From positions 1-64,000 of the forward strand of contig JACTMJ010000007.1 in NCBI GenBank assembly GCA_014584705.1: a stretch of DNA of 64,000 bases, in the 5' to 3' direction. The stretch is from Acidobacteriota bacterium. Its GTDB lineage: Bacteria > Acidobacteriota > Terriglobia > Bryobacterales > Bryobacteraceae. Shown one piece after another: positions 37,046 through 46,051 of the stretch (position 1 is its first letter; the number at the start of each line of letters is the position of its first letter). The notes beneath the pieces were generated by a model. The model was not told where the DNA came from. It saw only the letters and a list, made by a program, of their open reading frames with translations, and searched no databases. A program made the position numbers and the translations under genes.

Positions 37046-37070
37046 AAAAGCGCGTCCGGTGGACGCGCCT
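37046..37070 (-). terminator. Terminator of the respiratory operon
   Basis: GCGCGTCC at 37050-37057 and GGACGCGC at 37061-37068 form a perfect 8-bp stem with a three-base loop. On the minus strand it is followed by TTTTCTATT. It lies about 27 bases after the stop codon of the last operon gene and is the likely transcript end. Confidence 0.8.
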
Positions 37071-37095
37071 TTCGCACTGCGTAACCGCGAACTCG

Positions 37096-37575
37096 CTAGT
37101 GTGCCGGCGAACCTTCCGCTGCCTTTGCCGGATCTCCCCCTGTCGGCTCCGGCGACCCCTTGGGGGGAACCACGTAGATGGGGAGAGGGGCGGGTTGATA
37201 GCCCGCGGAGACGCCCGGTTCCGACGGGGTGGAGGGTTCGATCTTCGCGCGGGTCTCCAGATCGAAGAACGTGAAGGACATAAACAGCGCGACGAAAAAG
37301 AGCGAGGAAAGGAAGATGATGGCATTCATTCCTCTCTCCCACAGCAGGTGCATAAAAATCAGCGCCACGAGGCTGGCCTTCACGGTGGCGATCGCCATCG
37401 CGATCATCAGATTCACCGTATTTGAGCCGAAGTTGACGCCCGCCGCAAGGACGGTGATCGCGGTGAGCACAAAAAGGGTAAGGATATTCGCGACGTACCA
37501 CTTCGTGTGGTTATGAGTGTGAACTTCCTCCCCGTGATGGGGGATCGTTTCCATGGCTTCATTGTCAACGCTCAT
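37096..37575 (-). CDS. Cytochrome c oxidase subunit IV family protein
   Basis: The 159-residue protein starts with a His-rich soluble end (HHGEEVHTHNHTKW), has three hydrophobic segments (ILTLFVLTAITVLAAGV, LMIAMAIATVKASLVALIFMH and IIFLSSLFFVALFMSFTFF) and a Pro-rich C-terminal tail. The VKASLVALIFMHL segment is the signature of the small prokaryotic subunit IV of caa3-type oxidases, which stabilises the complex but carries no cofactor. It is the last gene of the operon, 16 bases after coxC, and is followed by the terminator. Confidence 0.85.
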   Translation of the reverse strand: MSVDNEAMETIPHHGEEVHTHNHTKWYVANILTLFVLTAITVLAAGVNFGSNTVNLMIAMAIATVKASLVALIFMHLLWERGMNAIIFLSSLFFVALFMSFTFFDLETRAKIEPSTPSEPGVSAGYQPAPLPIYVVPPKGSPEPTGGDPAKAAEGSPAH

Positions 37576-37591
37576 TGCAATTCCTTCCTTA

Positions 37592-38275
37592 TTAGCTCAC
37601 CAGATAGAGAAGCGGGAACAGGAAAATCCAGATCATATCCACCAGGTGCCAATAAAGTCCGGTGAGATCGATAGGAGTGTAGTACGCGCTGGAGTACATG
37701 CCCTGATGGGTGCGCCAGATCAGATAGGCGATCACGCCCATACCGACTAGGATATGGATGCCATGAATGCCGGTCATGACGAAGTACATACTGAAGAACA
37801 GGTACTCGCCGGGGACGCTGGCGCCCTTGTAACTGAACAAGTTGCCAAGGAGAAGCCCGTCGTGAATCTTGTGGCTGTACTCAATGTATTTCACGCACAT
37901 GAACACGCCGCCCAGAATGAAGGTGGCATAGAGATAGACGAGCGCCGGTTTGATGCGGTTGAGCGCGGAGCTCTGCACGGCCATCACCATGGTGAAACTG
38001 CTCACCAGCAGCACGATGGTATTGAGAACGCCAAGGCTCCGGTCGAGGTGGTGATGCGCCTCGATGAAGGCCTGGGGGTGCCTGGTCTGCAGAATAAAGT
38101 AGGCCAGGAACAGCCCGGAGAACAGAAGAATTTCCGTCACCAGGAAGAGCCACATTCCGATCTTCGAGGCTTCGAACTGTTGCGCCGAATTATGGAAGTG
38201 GTGCTGCAGATGCTTCGGATGATGAGACGCGTGCGTGTGCGCCTGGCCTCCGACGGGGATAGCAAGATCACTCAT
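37592..38275 (-). CDS. coxC: Cytochrome c oxidase subunit III
   Basis: The 227-residue protein has an N-terminal soluble segment and five membrane helices, with motifs [60 protein letters not shown] and [22 protein letters not shown]. These are typical of subunit III, which helps oxygen delivery and stabilises the catalytic subunit. The start overlaps the coxA stop by four bases (ATGA). No cofactor residues are expected. It belongs to the ACIII-oxidase operon. Confidence 0.95.
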   Translation of the reverse strand: MSDLAIPVGGQAHTHASHHPKHLQHHFHNSAQQFEASKIGMWLFLVTEILLFSGLFLAYFILQTRHPQAFIEAHHHLDRSLGVLNTIVLLVSSFTMVMAVQSSALNRIKPALVYLYATFILGGVFMCVKYIEYSHKIHDGLLLGNLFSYKGASVPGEYLFFSMYFVMTGIHGIHILVGMGVIAYLIWRTHQGMYSSAYYTPIDLTGLYWHLVDMIWIFLFPLLYLVS

Positions 38276-39927
38276 GAATGGGACTCCATTTGTTCAAGTC
38301 TGCGTGCGGCTTTGAAGTCGTAAGGTCCGTGTGTAACCACCGGGACGTGATGGAAATTATGCGTGGGCGGAGGCGAAGAGACCGTCCATTCGAGCGATGC
38401 CGCGCCCCACGGATTGTTGGGGGCGTCGTAGCGCTTCCGGAACAGCGGCACAATCAGCGCCGCGGCCATCGTCACGAGACCGATAGCAAGCACGTAGGAT
38501 CCGATCGTGGACGCAACGTGCAGGAACTGGAACTGATCGAGGTAGTTATAGTAGCGCCGGGGCATTCCGCGCGACCCCACAATGAACTGCGGAATGAACG
38601 TTCCATTGAAGCCCAGGAATACGAGCAGACAGCCCATGGCGGCCCAGAACTCGTTATACATGCGGCCGTACATCTTGGGCCACCAGTAGTGCAGTCCGGC
38701 AAAGAACGCAATCAGGGTGCCGCCCATCATTACATAGTGGAAGTGGGCAACGATGAAATAGGTGTCGTGGAGATGGACGTCCACGGCCACCGTCGCCAGA
38801 AACAGGCCCGTCAGTCCCCCGATTCCGAAGAGAAGCAGGAAAGCGATTGCATACAGCATCGGCGCCCCGAGGCTGATCGAACCGCGATACATGGTTGCCA
38901 GCCAGTTCCAGACTTTCACGCCGGATGGAATCGCCACCACAAAGGTGAGGAACGAGAAGATCGCCCCGGCGAACTCGCTTTGGCCGCTCACGAACATGTG
39001 GTGACCCCAGACAAAGAAGCTCACGACGGCGATACCAACGCTCGACCACGCCACCGCCTTGTAACCGAAGATCGGCTTGTGCGAAAAGGTGGGGATCACT
39101 TCGGAAATGCAGGCCATCCCGGGCAGGATCATGATGTAGACCACGGGGTGTGAATAGAACCAGAAGAAGTGCTGGAAGAGCACGGGATCTCCGCCGAGAC
39201 TTGCGTCGAAGATGCCCACCTGGAAGAGGCGCTCCATCAGCAACAGCACCATCGTGATGCCAATCACCGGCGTAGCCAGCACCTGAATCACGGCCGTTGC
39301 GTACATACCCCAAACGAAAAGCGGCATGTTGTACCAGGAGAGGCCGGGCGCCCGCAGCCGGTGGATGGTGGCAATGAAGTTCACGCCGGTAAGGATGGAG
39401 GAGAATCCGAGCACAAAGGCGCCCATCGTCATGATGCTGACGCCGCCGCTAATGGTGGAGCTGTAGGGTGTATAGAAGGTCCACCCCGTATCGAGACCGC
39501 CGCCGATGATCGCGCCCACGGCCAGCAGCGCACCGAAAACGTAGAGATAGTAGCTGAGGAGGTTCAGGCGCGGAAACGCGACATCCTTCGCCCCGAGCAT
39601 CATGGGCAGAACGAAATTCCCCAGAGTGGCGGGAATCACGGGCACCAGCACGAGGAAGGTCATGATCACGCCGTGCAGCGTGAAGAGCTGATTGTAGACT
39701 TCCGCGCTGACGATGGTGGTCTTCGGCGTGAGCAGCTCCGTGCGGAGGACAAGCGCGAGCACGCCGCCGACAAAGAACATGGTCATGATGGTCCAGAAGT
39801 ACATCAATCCGATGCGCTTGTGATCCACGGTAAACATCCAGTTCAGCAGCCCCGTGTTCTCCGTGAGGAAATTCCCCTCCGGCTGATGGACCGCGGCTGG
39901 GGTTCGTTGCGTTAAAACTTCCGCCAT
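38272..39927 (-). CDS. coxA: Cytochrome c oxidase subunit I, A2-type
   Basis: The 551-residue catalytic subunit has twelve helices. Haem and CuB ligands are visible in [13 protein letters not shown] (haem a His), the helix VI motif [16 protein letters not shown] (CuB His and cross-linked Tyr), WGHHMFVSG (two CuB His) and [11 protein letters not shown] (haem His pair). In helix VI the motif is YSHPVVY, not GHPEVY, which defines an A2-type haem-copper oxidase that uses a Tyr-Ser pair in place of the D-channel Glu. It reduces oxygen to water and pumps protons. Genes for subunits II, III and IV flank it. Confidence 0.97.
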   Translation of the reverse strand: MAEVLTQRTPAAVHQPEGNFLTENTGLLNWMFTVDHKRIGLMYFWTIMTMFFVGGVLALVLRTELLTPKTTIVSAEVYNQLFTLHGVIMTFLVLVPVIPATLGNFVLPMMLGAKDVAFPRLNLLSYYLYVFGALLAVGAIIGGGLDTGWTFYTPYSSTISGGVSIMTMGAFVLGFSSILTGVNFIATIHRLRAPGLSWYNMPLFVWGMYATAVIQVLATPVIGITMVLLLMERLFQVGIFDASLGGDPVLFQHFFWFYSHPVVYIMILPGMACISEVIPTFSHKPIFGYKAVAWSSVGIAVVSFFVWGHHMFVSGQSEFAGAIFSFLTFVVAIPSGVKVWNWLATMYRGSISLGAPMLYAIAFLLLFGIGGLTGLFLATVAVDVHLHDTYFIVAHFHYVMMGGTLIAFFAGLHYWWPKMYGRMYNEFWAAMGCLLVFLGFNGTFIPQFIVGSRGMPRRYYNYLDQFQFLHVASTIGSYVLAIGLVTMAAALIVPLFRKRYDAPNNPWGAASLEWTVSSPPPTHNFHHVPVVTHGPYDFKAARRLEQMESHS

Positions 39928-39947
39928 GGCTTTCCTTCTCTTCCCGA

Positions 39948-40892
39948 TTACTTCAACGATTTCACATACTCCGCGAGCGCCTGGATTTCACGCTCCCGAA
40001 GCAAGCCCTGGAACGAGGGCATGATGGCTTCATAACCGGCACGTACTTTGGCGGTCGGCTGAAGGAGGGATTCCCGGACATAGTTCTCGTCGACAACCGC
40101 GGGCTGCGCGTTGCTGAACTGGTGCGTCTGGCCCCAGATTCCCTTGAACGACGGTCCCTGGATTCGCGTTCCGTCGATGGAATGGCAGGTATTGCAGCCC
40201 TTATTCACATAGAGCAGTTTGCCAAGTTCCGGCAGCGGCATGTTCATCGCTTCCTCCGCCTTCTGCTCGAGCCACTGCTGATATTGCTCTTCCGTATCGA
40301 CGATGACCTTGGCCAGCATGTTCGAATGATCCCGGCCGCAGTACTCGGCGCAGAAGACCTGATGCTCGCCCGGTTCGTCCGACTGGAACCACAGTTGGGT
40401 GTAGCGGCTGGGGACGATATCGGCCTTGATCCGAAAATCCGGCAGATAGAAATCGTGGATCACGTCCTGGGAGATCATCACCAGCTTCACGGGACGCCCG
40501 GCCGGGACGTGCATTTCCTGCCCGAAGCTCATGCCGTTGGGGTAGGTAAACTCCCACGCCCACTTCTTTGCAATCACCTTGATCTCCAGCGAATCCGCCG
40601 GGGCGACGCGGGCCTGCATGTAGGTATTGAATCCCCAGAATGCCATCACCACCAGCGGAATGCTGGGTATGACGGTCCAGATAATTTCGAGCGCGGTGTT
40701 ATGGGTGATGTCGGGCGTATCCTCATTCTGCCGGCGGCGCCGATACTTATAGATAAAGTATCCTAACCCAATCACGATGATTGAGTAAAAGAATATACCG
40801 AAGTAGGTGATAAACATGTAAATGCTATCAACCTCGCGGGCGTAATCCGATGCCTGGGTCACCGGCATCATTATTTCTCGAAGCCAATTCAT
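39948..40892 (-). CDS. coxB: Cytochrome c oxidase subunit II with fused cytochrome c domain
   Basis: The 314-residue protein has two N-terminal membrane helices (about 25-45 and 70-90), a cupredoxin domain with the CuA motif [13 protein letters not shown] and aromatic patch [10 protein letters not shown], and a C-terminal class I cytochrome c domain with CNTCHS and an axial Met (AIMPSFQG). This is the caa3-type architecture, in which electrons pass from the fused cytochrome c to CuA and on to subunit I. The start overlaps the SCO gene stop by four bases. The electron donor is probably the ACIII cytochrome encoded upstream. Confidence 0.96.
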   Translation of the reverse strand: MNWLREIMMPVTQASDYAREVDSIYMFITYFGIFFYSIIVIGLGYFIYKYRRRRQNEDTPDITHNTALEIIWTVIPSIPLVVMAFWGFNTYMQARVAPADSLEIKVIAKKWAWEFTYPNGMSFGQEMHVPAGRPVKLVMISQDVIHDFYLPDFRIKADIVPSRYTQLWFQSDEPGEHQVFCAEYCGRDHSNMLAKVIVDTEEQYQQWLEQKAEEAMNMPLPELGKLLYVNKGCNTCHSIDGTRIQGPSFKGIWGQTHQFSNAQPAVVDENYVRESLLQPTAKVRAGYEAIMPSFQGLLREREIQALAEYVKSLK

Positions 40893-41746
40893 CGTGTCGT
40901 CACCAGTTCCTGATTCGAGAGCTTCCCTTTCGCCTTTTCCTGTCGGTGCAGCCTGAAGAGCATGAAGGCGATCAAAATCACGATCAACAGGCCGCCGGCG
41001 CGCATGAACGTCATGGCGAACACGACGTAGGACCCTGCCGCCGGGTCATAGTGATAGCAGAGCAGCAGCAACTGCTCCGCGCTGAACGAAAAGTGTTCCT
41101 GTTTTGCTTCCGCCAGCGCGAGCCGCAGGTCAAGCGGTTTGTATTGAATCCCATATAAATAGCGCGACACCTTGCCGTGCGGCGTCAGAATGGTGATCAC
41201 CGACGGGTGCGAATACTGCTGGATTCGCGGGTCGTATTTGTACTTGAAGCCAATCTGCTCCGCCAGCTTCTTCACATTGCCGTTGTCGTCGGAGAAAAAA
41301 TGCCATCCGGGAGCCGGCTTTCCATAATTACTCAGATAGACGGCCCGTTTCTCTCGCGCCAGTTGCGACGTTTCCGTAGGGTCGATGCTAATGGTAAGCA
41401 CGGTATAGTCCGTTCCCGGCTCCCACGGAATCTTTCTCATCGTTTCCGTTTGCCCGTTCAGCACCAGATTGCAGAGCATGGGGCAGCGGTAATAGACGAG
41501 GTTCAGGAGAACCGGCTTCCCTTCGGAAAAGTACCGCCGAAGCGGCACCTTCTGACCGGTCTCATTGATAAAGGTGAGGTCCAGGTCAACGGTTTCCCCC
41601 GCCTTCTCATCCACGCCGACGCCTTCGTGCATCGCGAGCGGAGTGTTCGCCTGCGCGCGCGCCACCGGCGTGGCGACGAAGACGGACACCGCGAGCGCCA
41701 GACTACTTAGGAGCAGGCGCCACGGGTGTTTGCGCGGCAGCGTCAT
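40889..41746 (-). CDS. SCO1/SenC-family copper chaperone, membrane-anchored
   Basis: The 285-residue protein has a signal peptide (ending near ARAQA) and a thioredoxin-like domain with the copper site YYRCPMLCNLV (C-x3-C) and a later His (YSHPSVIT), as in SCO proteins that load copper into the CuA site of subunit II. Unlike most SCO proteins it has a C-terminal membrane helix (GGLLIVILIAFMLFRLHRQ) beyond the domain. The ATG at 41746 has GGAGG a few bases upstream. It overlaps the small membrane protein gene upstream and the coxB start downstream, so it is translated with the operon. Confidence 0.92.
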   Translation of the reverse strand: MTLPRKHPWRLLLSSLALAVSVFVATPVARAQANTPLAMHEGVGVDEKAGETVDLDLTFINETGQKVPLRRYFSEGKPVLLNLVYYRCPMLCNLVLNGQTETMRKIPWEPGTDYTVLTISIDPTETSQLAREKRAVYLSNYGKPAPGWHFFSDDNGNVKKLAEQIGFKYKYDPRIQQYSHPSVITILTPHGKVSRYLYGIQYKPLDLRLALAEAKQEHFSFSAEQLLLLCYHYDPAAGSYVVFAMTFMRAGGLLIVILIAFMLFRLHRQEKAKGKLSNQELVTTR

Positions 41747-42167
41747 TGACTCCTCCCATCGATTTCGGATTCGCAACCACGGTGAACACTTCCTTCACGG
41801 GCTGGCGCGCGGCGGGATGGGGCGGAACACCGGCCTTGGCTTCCGCCACCACCAGATCCATCGCACGCTGAATCGGAAGCCGGACAATGCCCTTCTCCCG
41901 GTCGACAAACTTATAGGAGTAGAGTTCCGCGTCCTCGCGGGCCCGGAGATTTCTGTAGTCTTCGCTCACAGGCTCCAGAATCTTCGTGAACTCTTCCCGT
42001 TGCTGCACGGAGTCGAAATAGGCCCGCACCGCGAACAAGGTAACAATCAGGAAGACGACGATTGCCACACCGGACCAGGCAATGAAGCCGATACGGACGT
42101 CCGTCTGTTCGTAGCCCTTCTCCACGGACTGTTCGAATCCTTCGGGCTTGTGATACTGGTCTGACAT
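41703..42167 (-). CDS. Small membrane protein of the ACIII-oxidase operon
   Basis: The 154-residue protein has a charged N-terminus, one membrane helix (GFIAWSGVAIVVFLIVTLFAV) and a soluble C-terminal part with RAREDAELYSYKFVDR and IVRLPIQRAMDLVV. There is no cofactor motif. Similar one-helix proteins occur at this place in acidobacterial ACIII clusters; it could be an accessory subunit of ACIII in the ActG position or an assembly factor. It overlaps the next gene (SCO) by 44 bases. Function is inferred from position. Confidence 0.75.
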   Translation of the reverse strand: MSDQYHKPEGFEQSVEKGYEQTDVRIGFIAWSGVAIVVFLIVTLFAVRAYFDSVQQREEFTKILEPVSEDYRNLRAREDAELYSYKFVDREKGIVRLPIQRAMDLVVAEAKAGVPPHPAARQPVKEVFTVVANPKSMGGVNDAAAQTPVAPAPK

Positions 42168-42203
42168 GAATCGGTATCCTTTTTGCGTTCGATCGAGAAC
42201 CGG

Positions 42204-43421
42204 CTAGACCTGGTGAAAATGCAGTGAGCGTTCGAATCGCAGATCGCCCACCGGGACGATATGCTGCTTCGCCAGCCGCATCCAGAAGAAAAGGCCGAAC
42301 GTGGGAAGGAGAGCAAGCAAGCCTGCAGCGTCCAGCCAGTGCAATTGCACTCCATCCAGATAGAAGCTGCCCATAATCAGCCAGTAGACATCCACGTAAT
42401 GCATTGCCACAAGCAGTGCAGCCATGGCCCCCAGGACGGCCAGATTTCGCTTCGCCCAGAGTGTCACCAGCAGGACGAAGGGGATGAGGAAGTGCCCAAA
42501 GATGAGGAGCTTCGATACATACTCCCAGGAGCCCTGGAAGCGGTGCTGGAAGAAGATTGTTTCTTCGGTCAGATTCCCGTACCAGATCAGCATGTACTGG
42601 GAGAAGGCGCAGTATGCCCAGAAAATATTGAAGGCGTAAAGCCACTTGCCGAGGTCGTGGTAGTGCTCTTCCGTGATCGCACGGTCAAGAATTCCATTGG
42701 AGCGGAAGGCAAGACTGATGAGGATCAGCATTCCCGTGAAGCCTGTCGCGCAACCGGCGTACATGTAGAGACCGAACATGGTGGAAAACCAGTGGGGCAT
42801 CAGGGACATCACCCAGTCGACGGCGGCGAGGCTGAACGTGAATGTGAGCAACAGCAAGCCGAAGGCGCTCAAACGGCGGCTCTTGGCCGTATAGGCAAAA
42901 TCGCGATCGGTATCCTGGGCGGTACTCCATCCCCACAGCTTAAAGGCGAGGAAGCTCCAGATCGCGAAGTAGATCACCGCGCGGGCGATGAAAAACGGCA
43001 CATTCAGATAGGCCGATTTCTCGAAGAGGTACGGATCCTTGGCGACCACCGCCTCGTGTGTCCATTCATAAATGCCGTGGAGATCGAAAAGCAGCGGAAC
43101 AAAGAACAGTGCCGCAATGGGTATCACCATCATGATGCTTTCGCTGATGCGCCGAAGCACAACACTCCAAGTGGCGCCGCTCGCGTGTTCAACCATCACG
43201 AAGAACAACGCCCCCACCACGAACGTCAGGCTATAGACGTAGTTCAGCAAATAGGAGCGGAAGAAGCGTTCATGATCGAGAAAGTAGCCCGCGATCAGCA
43301 GCAGCCAGCCGACGGCGGCCAAGCCCATCAGGATGACGCGCACCTTGTTGTAAGCGCCTTCGCTGAGACGGAAGGCGTCGCCGGTATAGGTTTGGGCGGA
43401 ATGGGAAGCGTTTTCAGCCAT
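42204..43421 (-). CDS. actF: Alternative complex III subunit ActF
   Basis: The 405-residue protein has about ten membrane helices and lacks cofactor motifs. Segments such as WVMSLMPHWFSTMFGLYMYAG, YHDLGKWLYAFNIFWAYCAF and QYMLIWYGNLTEET match ActF, the membrane subunit related to ActC/NrfD that takes part in quinol oxidation and probably proton movement. It sits two bases downstream of the ActE gene. By family it is an essential part of the quinol:electron-acceptor complex. Confidence 0.93.
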   Translation of the reverse strand: MAENASHSAQTYTGDAFRLSEGAYNKVRVILMGLAAVGWLLLIAGYFLDHERFFRSYLLNYVYSLTFVVGALFFVMVEHASGATWSVVLRRISESIMMVIPIAALFFVPLLFDLHGIYEWTHEAVVAKDPYLFEKSAYLNVPFFIARAVIYFAIWSFLAFKLWGWSTAQDTDRDFAYTAKSRRLSAFGLLLLTFTFSLAAVDWVMSLMPHWFSTMFGLYMYAGCATGFTGMLILISLAFRSNGILDRAITEEHYHDLGKWLYAFNIFWAYCAFSQYMLIWYGNLTEETIFFQHRFQGSWEYVSKLLIFGHFLIPFVLLVTLWAKRNLAVLGAMAALLVAMHYVDVYWLIMGSFYLDGVQLHWLDAAGLLALLPTFGLFFWMRLAKQHIVPVGDLRFERSLHFHQV

Positions 43422-43423
43422 GG

Positions 43424-44065
43424 CTATCTCAACTCGCTCCTTAGCTCAGTGGGAACATCGGCAACTTTGCCTGCGGCGGCGCGCTGAAGCGCGCGCGTGT
43501 ACGCGACAATCGCCCAGCGGTCTTTCTCTGGAATCTGCCAGCGGTAGCCCGGCATGGTGCGGCGTCCGTTGGAGATCACATAGAAGATCTCTCCGTCGGA
43601 GTATCCGGAGATACGTTCATCGATGAGGCTGTTCGCCACCCAGCCCTGCGTGCGAATTCCGACAATGCCGCGGCCGGAGCCGGTCCTGTCGTGGCAGGGT
43701 GCGCAGTAAATGTCATAGCGCTCCTGGCCGTGTGCCATGAGTTCCGCCGTGATCGGCAGCGGGTTATTGACGTAGAAGCCACCCTGCTGCCCGGTGTAGA
43801 AGGCATCGTCCTCTTTGAGGAAGCCTACCGCCACGGTGCCCGGCACCGGAAGACGGGTACCGCTCTGGTTGGAGAAAAACGCACTCTTCTCCTGCGTCCC
43901 CACCTTGGGCTGGCGCGCCATGTCAAAGCCCCAGAACTCCACCGGCGGAGCGCTCGAATAACGCGTGCCGCAGCCCGCGAGAGCGAGCAGCAGGAATGAG
44001 GCGCACAGCGCAAGGGCGCCGCGATTCTGAATTTGAGGCATTCGGCTCTGGTTACGCATCTTCAT
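43424..44065 (-). CDS. actE: Alternative complex III cytochrome c subunit ActE
   Basis: The 213-residue lipoprotein has a signal peptide with lipobox LLLALAGCG and a single class I cytochrome c domain: haem motif YCAPCHDRTG and a C-terminal axial Met region (RRTMPGYRWQIP). ActE is the monohaem subunit that receives electrons from the pentahaem ActA and passes them to an oxidase or soluble cytochrome. GGAGG lies six bases before the ATG at 44065; the gene overlaps the ActD end by 14 bases. Confidence 0.93.
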   Translation of the reverse strand: MKMRNQSRMPQIQNRGALALCASFLLLALAGCGTRYSSAPPVEFWGFDMARQPKVGTQEKSAFFSNQSGTRLPVPGTVAVGFLKEDDAFYTGQQGGFYVNNPLPITAELMAHGQERYDIYCAPCHDRTGSGRGIVGIRTQGWVANSLIDERISGYSDGEIFYVISNGRRTMPGYRWQIPEKDRWAIVAYTRALQRAAAGKVADVPTELRSELR

Positions 44066-44636
44066 GCACAACCTCCGTATTTTTCCCGCCCAGTTCATTC
44101 AGCAGTTCGACGATGGCAACCGGCTCAAAGTGGTTCCCATCGCGCTCCACCACCAGGACGAAACCGTCGTCGGTGACGCGGGCGTAGTTCTCGTAATTGA
44201 AAATCGGATGATTAAAGCGCGGCAGGCCGTTGAACGCCAGCATGCCGAACACCGCGGCAAAGGAAGCGAACAGCACCATCAGCTCGAAGGTGATGGGCAC
44301 CGCGTATTCAATCGCGAAAAAGGGCTTGCCCCCGATAATGATCGGGTAGTCGACGGCCGCCGTCCACCATTGCAGGCCAAGCGCGGTGAGGATTCCGGCA
44401 AGAGCGCCGCCGCCGATAACAAAGCCCAGTTTGGATCGCCGTTCGCCTAGCGCTTCATCGATGCCGTGAATCGGAAACGGCGTATAGGCGTCGAGCTTGC
44501 GGTAGCCCTTCTTGCGAATGCCGCGTATGGCACTGAGGAGTTCGTGCGACGTATCAAAGGTGGTCGCCACCGCGTACGGCTTGCCGTGGACGCTGCCGGG
44601 GGCCATATCTTGCGTGTCCGTGGTTGAAGTCGCCAT
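44052..44636 (-). CDS. actD: Alternative complex III subunit ActD (DUF3341)
   Basis: The 194-residue protein has a soluble start with FDTSHELLSAIRGIRKKGYRKLDAYTPFPIHGIDEAL, the hallmark of DUF3341/ActD, then two membrane helices (LGFVIGGGALAGILTALGL and YAVPITFELMVLFASFAAV) and a short cytoplasmic end. It has no cofactor and is a structural subunit of ACIII. It is 11 bases downstream of actC and overlaps actE. Confidence 0.95.
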   Translation of the reverse strand: MATSTTDTQDMAPGSVHGKPYAVATTFDTSHELLSAIRGIRKKGYRKLDAYTPFPIHGIDEALGERRSKLGFVIGGGALAGILTALGLQWWTAAVDYPIIIGGKPFFAIEYAVPITFELMVLFASFAAVFGMLAFNGLPRFNHPIFNYENYARVTDDGFVLVVERDGNHFEPVAIVELLNELGGKNTEVVHEDA

Positions 44637-44647
44637 GGTATCCCTCC

Positions 44648-46048
44648 TTAGTGGTGCGCGCCTTTCTCAATGTCGTGCGAAACCGCGTGCTTCACCTCGG
44701 CGATCGCGATCATCGGCACGTACTTGATGAAGAGGAGATAGAGCGTCAAGAAGAGCCCCATCGTGCCGATAAAGGTGCAGATGTCGACGTAGGTGGGATG
44801 GAAATAATCCCAGCTCGAGGGCAGAAAATCCCGGTGCAGCGAGATCACGATGATCACGAAACGCTCATACCACATCCCGATATTCACGAAGATGGTGATG
44901 ATGAAAACCGCCGTGATGTTCTTGCGCACCGCCTGCCACCAGAGCGGTATCGGAGCGATCACGTTGCAGGTGATCATGGTCCAGGCCGCCCAGGCGTAAG
45001 GGCCGGTAATCCGGTTGTAGAAGGCGAAGCGCTCGCCGTCAACCACGCTGAACCAGGCGATGAAGTATTCCGAAGCGTAGCTGTAGCCGACAACCATCGA
45101 CATCGCAAGCATCACTTTGCACATGTAGTCGATGTGCTTGAGCGTGATCAGATGTTCGATACCCAGTGCCTTGCGCGTGATGATCAGCAGTGTGAGCACC
45201 ATGCCGAATCCGCTGAACACGGCGCCCGCAACGAAGTAGGGCGGAAAGATCGTCGTGTGCCAGCCGGGCAGAATCGACACGGCGAAGTCGAAGCTCACGA
45301 TGGAGTGCACCGAGAGCACCAGCGGCGTGGAAAGTCCGGCGAGCACGAGGTAGGCCAGCTCATAGTGTTTCCAGTGGCGGGCCGAGCCGCGCCACCCGAG
45401 GCTGAAGAAGCCGTAAATCTTGCGGCGCCAGCCGGTGGCCCGGTCGCGAATCGTGGCCAGATCCGGCAGCAGGCCCACGAACCAGAAAAGCACGCTCACC
45501 GTGAAATACGTGCTCACCGCGAAGACGTCCCACTCAAGCGGGCTGCGGAAATTCGGCCAGATCTGCATGGTGTTGGGATAGGGCAGCAGCCAGTAAATGG
45601 CGCGCCAGGGCCGGCCCGTATGGAAGAGAGGATAGATACCGGCGCAGGCCACCGCAAACAGCGTCATCGCTTCAGCGGCGCGGTTGATGCCCGTCCGCCA
45701 GCGCTGCCGCAGCAGAAACAGAATGGCGGAAATGAGCGTTCCCGCGTGGCCGATACCAATCCACCAGACGAAGTTTGTAATATCCCAGGCCCAGCCAATG
45801 GGAATATTGTTGCCCCAGACCCCGATACCCGTGGCCACCAGATAGCCCAGCATCACCTGAAGCATCAGCAGGAGGCTGGCGGTGACCGCGATGAGCCCGA
45901 ACCAGAACTTCGAGGGCGGATTCTCCACCACTCTCGAAACCGACTCCGTAATGGAGTGATAGGTCGGCTCTCCCGTGATCAAGGGCTGATCGATCGTTGT
46001 GTTCAACAGATCGAGTTGCGTATTCGGTTTGATTGCAAGGTCTGCCAT
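44648..46048 (-). CDS. actC: Alternative complex III membrane subunit ActC (NrfD-like)
   Basis: The 466-residue protein has about ten membrane helices of the NrfD/PsrC type, with [53 protein letters not shown] and [18 protein letters not shown] segments. It forms the quinol-binding part of the complex with ActB. The gene starts three bases after actB ends and is followed by actD, in the standard order. Confidence 0.95.
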   Translation of the reverse strand: MADLAIKPNTQLDLLNTTIDQPLITGEPTYHSITESVSRVVENPPSKFWFGLIAVTASLLLMLQVMLGYLVATGIGVWGNNIPIGWAWDITNFVWWIGIGHAGTLISAILFLLRQRWRTGINRAAEAMTLFAVACAGIYPLFHTGRPWRAIYWLLPYPNTMQIWPNFRSPLEWDVFAVSTYFTVSVLFWFVGLLPDLATIRDRATGWRRKIYGFFSLGWRGSARHWKHYELAYLVLAGLSTPLVLSVHSIVSFDFAVSILPGWHTTIFPPYFVAGAVFSGFGMVLTLLIITRKALGIEHLITLKHIDYMCKVMLAMSMVVGYSYASEYFIAWFSVVDGERFAFYNRITGPYAWAAWTMITCNVIAPIPLWWQAVRKNITAVFIITIFVNIGMWYERFVIIVISLHRDFLPSSWDYFHPTYVDICTFIGTMGLFLTLYLLFIKYVPMIAIAEVKHAVSHDIEKGAHH

Positions 46049-46051
46049 CGC